DNA from: JANNOG01 sp050329415
Lineage (GTDB): Bacteria > Actinomycetota > Actinomycetes > Actinomycetales > JBBAYJ01
Assembly: GCA_050329415.1 (NCBI GenBank)
Contig: JBHJOS010000007.1
Span: forward strand, 1 to 41,488
DNA length: 41,488 nucleotides
Direction of reading: 5' to 3'
Part shown: piece by piece, positions 37,679 to 41,488 of the stretch
Numbering within the stretch: position 1 is the first letter of the stretch
How the letters are laid out: each line of letters starts with the position of its first letter
Notes under the pieces: generated by a model
Told to the model about the DNA's origin: nothing
The model's input: the letters and a program-made list of their open reading frames with translations, nothing else
Databases searched by the model: none
Made by a program: the position numbers and the translations under genes

Positions 37679-38578
37679 GTGAACGTCATCGACGTGATCA
37701 ACGTGTCCGAGCCCGACGTGACCATCCGGTTCGACACCGACGGGCAGTCCCGGCTCTTCGGCCGCGACGACGACGTCTGCGACATCGTCGTCTGGTCGGC
37801 GTTGTGCGACCCCAGCCTGTCGCGGGTGGCCGGCCGGCTGTGGCGGATGGAGGGCGAGCTGTGGCTGCGCAACCTGTCGTCACACCACGAGCTGGTGGTC
37901 GCCCCGGTCGGGGAGCCGACCGACGCCGTGCTGCCGCCCCGGCGCGACCCGGCCCACCCCGGGGCCGCCCACTGCCTGCCGCAGGGGACGAGCGTCGTGC
38001 TGGGCCCGGGAGGCTGCGAACTGGTCGTCACCCAGTCGAACCCGGTGCAGCCGTCGCTTCCGGAGCCCCTCGACGAACGGTGTCCGCCCACCCAGGGAGT
38101 GCCCGAGCTGCCCGAGCACCTCGTCGACGTCGCTCTGGCGCTCTGCGAGCCGCTGCTGCGGGGGCTGCCGACGCCGGCCACCTACCGTCGCCTCGCCGAA
38201 CGCCTCGGCATCGACAGCCACAAGCGGATCCGGTTGCTCGTCGGCGAGTTGTGCGACCGGTACGGCGAGACCGCCGCCCCGTACCTCCGGCACAGCGGGG
38301 AACCGAGCCCGGCGAGGGACAGTCCCGGTGCGCGACGGCCGAGGTCCCCGGAACGGACTCCACAGCCGGTGCTGTCCCGCGGCGTCTGGCGGTTCGATCA
38401 CGAGCCCGACGAGCCCGACGAGCCCGACGGCCCGCAGCCGCCCGCCGAGCTGCCCCTGCCGCGGTACGTCCCGGTCGCCCAGCTGCTGGTCCGGCGCGGT
38501 CTGGTCAGGCTCGGCGACCTCCCCAGGCTGGACGACCGCGACGGGCCGCGACAGCCGTGTGACCGTCGGGTCGGGTGA
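37679..38578 (+). CDS. FHA-like domain protein with winged-helix region
   Basis: Protein of 299 aa. Residues 1-118 look like an FHA phosphothreonine-binding domain: FGRDDDVCDIVVW, DPSLSRVAGRLWRMEGELWL, RNLSSHHELVV, with the GR, SR and N positions kept. Residues about 145-205 (LVDVALALCEPLLRGLPTPA, TYRRLAERLGIDSHKRIRLL) resemble a winged helix. The rest is Pro/Arg-rich and includes a short Glu-Pro-Asp repeat. GTG at 37679 has GGAGGGAG upstream. The stop overlaps the kinase start (GTGA), so it is probably the phosphorylated substrate or partner of the kinase. Confidence 0.78.
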   Translation: MNVIDVINVSEPDVTIRFDTDGQSRLFGRDDDVCDIVVWSALCDPSLSRVAGRLWRMEGELWLRNLSSHHELVVAPVGEPTDAVLPPRRDPAHPGAAHCLPQGTSVVLGPGGCELVVTQSNPVQPSLPEPLDERCPPTQGVPELPEHLVDVALALCEPLLRGLPTPATYRRLAERLGIDSHKRIRLLVGELCDRYGETAAPYLRHSGEPSPARDSPGARRPRSPERTPQPVLSRGVWRFDHEPDEPDEPDGPQPPAELPLPRYVPVAQLLVRRGLVRLGDLPRLDDRDGPRQPCDRRVG

Positions 38579-39345
38579 GCCCGCCCGTGGGTCCCGCGCC
38601 CGGTCGCCGCGGACCCGACCCCGGCCACCGGTTCTCCCCCGGGGACCGGGTCGGCGCCTATGTCGTCACCGGCCTCGCCGGTGTGGGGTCGACCGCAGCC
38701 GTCTACCGGGCACGGCACGCGGTGGCGTGCGGTGACGTCGCGCTCAAGGTCCGGCACCAGCCGCTCGACGCCACCTGTCGACGACGCTTCGCCCGGGAGT
38801 GCCTTGTGCACTGGGCGGTGTCGGGCAGCCCGGGCGTGGTGCGGATGCACACCGCCTCCGGGGTGGACGAGCCGGAGGCATGGCTCGCGATGGAGCTGTT
38901 CGACGAGCCGCTCAGCGAGCGGCTGCGACGGGGAGCGCTCCCCCCCGCCGAGGCCCGCGAGGCGGCCCTCGCCGTGGTGGACGCCGTGGCGGCGGTGCAC
39001 GCCGCGGGGTTCGTCCATCGGGATGTCAACCCCGGCAACGTGCTCCTGGCCACCGGACGGGCGGCCCTCGGGGACTTCGGCAGCGCCGACCACGGTCGGC
39101 GACCGGGCGCCGACCCGGCCGAGGGGACCCCGCCCTACCGCGCCCCCGAGCTCCTCCGCGGCAGGGACCCCGGCCCGGTGAGCGACCTGTACTCGACGGC
39201 CATGACCGTCCGGACCGCCACGGCGGGCTGCGCCCCGCCAGAGCTCACCGAGGCGCTGCGGGTGGCGGCGGCGCCGGAGCCCGAGGCGCGGAGTCTCGGG
39301 CTCGAGGAGCTTCGCGAGGTCCTGCTGCGCTGGTGCCCGCGGTGA
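38575..39345 (+). CDS. Minimal serine/threonine protein kinase
   Basis: Soluble Hanks-type kinase of 256 aa, containing little more than the catalytic domain. The Gly loop is LAGVGSTAAVY, the ATP-binding Lys58 is in VALKVRH, Glu75 in RFARECL, HRDVNPGN at 148-155, DFG at 167-169 and APE at 190-192. The catalytic-loop Lys of HRDLKPxN is replaced by Asn. The C-lobe after APE is shortened (about 65 residues). No membrane segment or PASTA domain is present, unlike PknB. It is coupled to the FHA-like gene, and its last 101 bp overlap the convergent membrane protein gene. Confidence 0.85.
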   Translation: MSPPVGPAPGRRGPDPGHRFSPGDRVGAYVVTGLAGVGSTAAVYRARHAVACGDVALKVRHQPLDATCRRRFARECLVHWAVSGSPGVVRMHTASGVDEPEAWLAMELFDEPLSERLRRGALPPAEAREAALAVVDAVAAVHAAGFVHRDVNPGNVLLATGRAALGDFGSADHGRRPGADPAEGTPPYRAPELLRGRDPGPVSDLYSTAMTVRTATAGCAPPELTEALRVAAAPEPEARSLGLEELREVLLRWCPR

Positions 39346-39952
39346 CCGTGGCCACATCGGTGAAGTCCCCGAGCCGTGGGTCGCCCTCGGGGACGTCGTA
39401 GGCGGTCCCCTCGTAGCTGAACACCCACCACCGGCCCGCCTCGGCGATCACCCCGTAGCCGGAGATCTCCCCGCCCACCGTCCCCGCGGCCGTGGTGACC
39501 TCGCTCCAGACGAGGACGACGGCGACCGTGGACGACCGTTCCACGACCCGGTACCCGCGGGGGGCGGCGGTGACGGACCCCTGCCGGCGCTCGCGCTCGC
39601 CGAACGTCTCGTCGAACGCCTCGACGAACTCCGGTACCCGGTGGGGCACGACCCAGCGCCCGATCGCACGGCTGCGGGCGTCCGGGTCAGTGGTCGTCGT
39701 CGCCGCGGCGAACGCGAGCGCCGCGGCGACGGCCGGGTCGCTCACCCCGGCCTCGTCGTGGCCGGAACGGGCCACCCGCAGACCGACCAGCACCGCCGTG
39801 ACAAGGACGACGACGACGGCGGCGCCGACCACGGCGACCCGGCGCGGGGACCGCAACCGGAGCACCACGCCTCGCCAGGACCGCCACCGGCGCGCCACGC
39901 CTCGCCAGCGCGCCTGACCGGAGTCCTCGGTCCAGTAGCCCCGGTCGGTCAC
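39245..39952 (-). CDS. Single-pass membrane protein, NTF2/VirB8-like ectodomain (tentative)
   Basis: Protein of 235 aa. A basic cytoplasmic N-terminus leads to one membrane helix (VAVVGAAVVVVLVTAVLVGL, residues about 39-58). The ectodomain reads AAALAFAAATTTTDPDARSR, VEAFDETFGERE, SSTVAVVLVWSEVTTAAGTV and IAEAGRWWVFSYEG. The pattern of one helix followed by an alpha-beta domain recalls NTF2-like VirB8 or TcpC conjugation proteins and Tad or T7SS accessory proteins, but identity is too weak to assert. It is the last gene of a three-gene operon; GTG at 39952 overlaps the upstream stop. The next gene has a similar layout. Confidence 0.65.
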   Translation of the reverse strand: MTDRGYWTEDSGQARWRGVARRWRSWRGVVLRLRSPRRVAVVGAAVVVVLVTAVLVGLRVARSGHDEAGVSDPAVAAALAFAAATTTTDPDARSRAIGRWVVPHRVPEFVEAFDETFGERERRQGSVTAAPRGYRVVERSSTVAVVLVWSEVTTAAGTVGGEISGYGVIAEAGRWWVFSYEGTAYDVPEGDPRLGDFTDVATVTAGTSAAGPREAPRARDSAPRAPAPPPPAAPR

Positions 39953-40674
39953 GGGCCGATGGGAAGGTAGGCGGTGTCGGCGCCCGAGCCGGGCGCCGGG
40001 GCATCGGAGAAGCCCTCGACCGAGGCGACAGCGAACGACCCGGCGTCCGCTTCGAGCGTCAGGTGGCTGAGCACGTAGATGGTGCCTGCGGGTCCCGTCT
40101 CGCCCTCGGGCCGGTCGCGGGTGACCTCGTGCCACAGCACGACCCGGACCGTCGCGGCGGCACTCGTCCCCCCGGCTTCGTCGCCGGCCGGCACCGGCCG
40201 GTAGCCCAGGGTGCGGACTCGGACCACGGTCGCGTCGGCCGGGTCGGGCTCGTCCCCGGCGTTGAGCTGGCGGACCCACGCCGAGACCACCTCGAGGACG
40301 CCCGGGGCGCCCGCCGGGGTGGCGTAGGCCCGCACCCACCGCTCACGGTCTTCCGACGGCAGGTCCACGACTCCCTGCACGAAGCCCTCCGCCGCCCGGG
40401 CCGCCTCGGGGGCCGGCGGGGCGGGGGACGGGTCCAGCGTCACCGGGCGGGGCCCCCCGGCCACACGCTCGGCGACCACGACGGGCGCGACCGGGCCCGC
40501 CGCGGAGCGGGACGGATCGGCGACCGCATCGGGAAGGCTCCCGGCGTCGTCGGTGCTCAGCGCCCGCCAGCCGAGCACCGCGACGGCGACCAGCAGACCG
40601 ACGGCGGCGAGTCCCGCGGCTGGCAGCGCCAGCCGGTGGGCGAGCTCGGACAGCCGGGGCCAGGTGCCGCTCAA
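39949..40674 (-). CDS. Single-pass membrane protein, related to its downstream neighbour
   Basis: Protein of 241 aa. One membrane helix (LPAAGLAAVGLLVAVAVLGW, residues about 16-35) is followed by a Pro/Ala-rich linker and a predicted alpha-beta ectodomain: AARAAEGFVQGVVDLPSEDR, VLEVVSAWVRQLNAGDEP, VVRVRTLGYRPVPAGDEAGG and AATVRVVLWHEVTRDRPE. Size and layout match the downstream gene. The start is TTG at 40674, which overlaps the previous stop in TTGA. No other upstream in-frame start is compatible with this layout. The function is unknown. Confidence 0.65.
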   Translation of the reverse strand: MSGTWPRLSELAHRLALPAAGLAAVGLLVAVAVLGWRALSTDDAGSLPDAVADPSRSAAGPVAPVVVAERVAGGPRPVTLDPSPAPPAPEAARAAEGFVQGVVDLPSEDRERWVRAYATPAGAPGVLEVVSAWVRQLNAGDEPDPADATVVRVRTLGYRPVPAGDEAGGTSAAATVRVVLWHEVTRDRPEGETGPAGTIYVLSHLTLEADAGSFAVASVEGFSDAPAPGSGADTAYLPIGP

Positions 40675-41488
40675 CCGTCGTACCCCTGTGCCCGCACCTC
40701 GTCGGCCATGGCCTGCGCCTCCTCCTCGGAGAACCCGTAGTCGCGGGCGGTGCGGTAGACGGCCTGGGCCACCGCCTCGCCGTAGGACGGGGGCTCGGGG
40801 TAGCAGCTGTCGTCGAATCCCCTCAGCGGGTTCCACTCGTTGCAGAACCCGTCGTTGGCCGTGGGGTTGAGGGCGTCGGTCAGGTGGGCTGTGTACGTCC
40901 GCGCGAACGCGTCGTCGTCGGCCGGTGGCGTGCTGTCCCGGAAGAACACGGCGTTCCCGAGGGCGTTGAGGGCATCGTCGCTGAACTCCTCGTGGGACAT
41001 GCAGGTCCACAGGGGCTGCCCCGCGCACCCCAACTGCGCGTCGGTGACTCGAGCCCCCAGCGTTGTGCCGAACGCCCGGACGCCCCGCTGAGGGTCGTCG
41101 GCCGACGGGAGCGGGGCGAGACTGTCGAAGTACGCCGTGAGCTGAGTGGCGTCGGCGACGGCGATCCCGCAGGCGGCGTAGCCGGCGCGCAGTGCCTCGA
41201 TGACGGCCTCACCGTACGTGGGCCGCCCCCCAGCCTCCGCCAGGAAGGCCGGGACGAAGGCCGCGCACTGACCGTGGCGAGCGGAGAACTCCGCGTGGGC
41301 GGCGTCTGCCAGCGTCTGCCAGACGCCCGCCGCGTTGCTCTCGTAGCCCTGGTCCACCCCGGCCGCTCCACCCAGGAGGAACGTCGACGCCACGGCGGAC
41401 GCTGACGCCTCGAACGAGATCGCGCACAGCTCGGCCCCGTTGGGGCCGTCGCACGGGCCGGTCGGCGGGGTCGGGGTCGGGGGCGGGG
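40671..41488 (-). CDS. Uncharacterised protein, N-terminus outside the window
   Basis: The frame is open from the window end; 272 codons are visible. It starts in a Pro/Thr-rich linker (PPPTPTPPTGPC) and continues ELCAISFEASASAVASTFLL, GQCAAFVPAFLAEAGGRPTY, YAACGIAVADATQLTAYFDS, QLGCAGQPLWTCMSHEEFSD and FCNEWNPLRGFDDSCYPEPP. The linker and six or more cysteines that could pair suggest an exported or surface-exposed domain behind a membrane anchor. A GTG at 41393 is an internal candidate start but the linker reads as coding. No family is recognised. It is the first seen gene of the three-gene operon. Confidence 0.65.
   Translation of the reverse strand, partial: PPPTPTPPTGPCDGPNGAELCAISFEASASAVASTFLLGGAAGVDQGYESNAAGVWQTLADAAHAEFSARHGQCAAFVPAFLAEAGGRPTYGEAVIEALRAGYAACGIAVADATQLTAYFDSLAPLPSADDPQRGVRAFGTTLGARVTDAQLGCAGQPLWTCMSHEEFSDDALNALGNAVFFRDSTPPADDDAFARTYTAHLTDALNPTANDGFCNEWNPLRGFDDSCYPEPPSYGEAVAQAVYRTARDYGFSEEEAQAMADEVRAQGYDG

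Overview
The window is very GC-rich (above 70 percent by eye), densely coded, and full of GTG starts and 4-bp stop/start overlaps. With a furA-katG pair, BTAD- and TPR-type regulators, KTSC, DUF3097 and DUF4143 proteins, this points to a high-GC actinobacterium, probably Pseudonocardiales or Geodermatophilales. I cannot name the genus. No rRNA, tRNA, insertion sequence, integrase or CRISPR array was seen. The window looks chromosomal.

Region 1 (1-2657): furA and a catalase-peroxidase katG, truncated by the window start, on the minus strand. Region 2 (2714-9906): a tight seven-gene plus-strand operon. It has a CDP-alcohol phosphatidyltransferase (YnjF-like), a TVP38/TMEM64 membrane protein (YdjX/YdjZ-like), a mercuric-reductase-like flavoprotein, and an ABC importer with a YnjB-like lipoprotein, two permeases and an ATPase. 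It is a rearranged actinobacterial counterpart of the uncharacterised E. coli ydjXYZ-ynjABCDEF locus and the best candidate here for an undescribed system. Region 3 (9972-12238): two divergent regulators, an orphan BTAD protein and a TPR-type HTH protein.

Region 4 (12386-17858, minus): a NarL-type two-component system followed by a MacB/FtsX-type ABC exporter with an inverted repeat at its start. Region 5 (17926-19703): a KTSC protein, a DUF6919-like protein, a Phd/VapC toxin-antitoxin pair and a second, broken PIN fragment. Region 6 (19779-23937): a subtilase without a signal peptide, a DUF418 membrane protein interrupted at a seven-base homopolymer, its TetR regulator with a palindromic operator, and a divergent metallophosphoesterase. 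Region 7 (24044-28294): a tandem pair of paralogous unknown proteins, a 390-bp intergenic stretch with nested palindromes, then a divergent GrpE-like protein and a short Hsp70 that look like a dedicated chaperone pair.

Region 8 (28364-35196): a membrane protein, a VOC protein, convergent overlapping pabB and pabC (p-aminobenzoate branch of folate synthesis), a double-VOC protein coupled to an ECF-like sigma factor, an NTF2/SnoaL-like protein and an SNase-like protein. Region 9 (35246-41488): short direct repeats upstream of an AAA/DUF4143 ATPase, DUF3097, an FHA-like protein coupled to a minimal Ser/Thr kinase, and a three-gene minus-strand operon of unknown single-pass or secreted proteins that leaves the window. 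The kinase and that operon overlap tail to tail.
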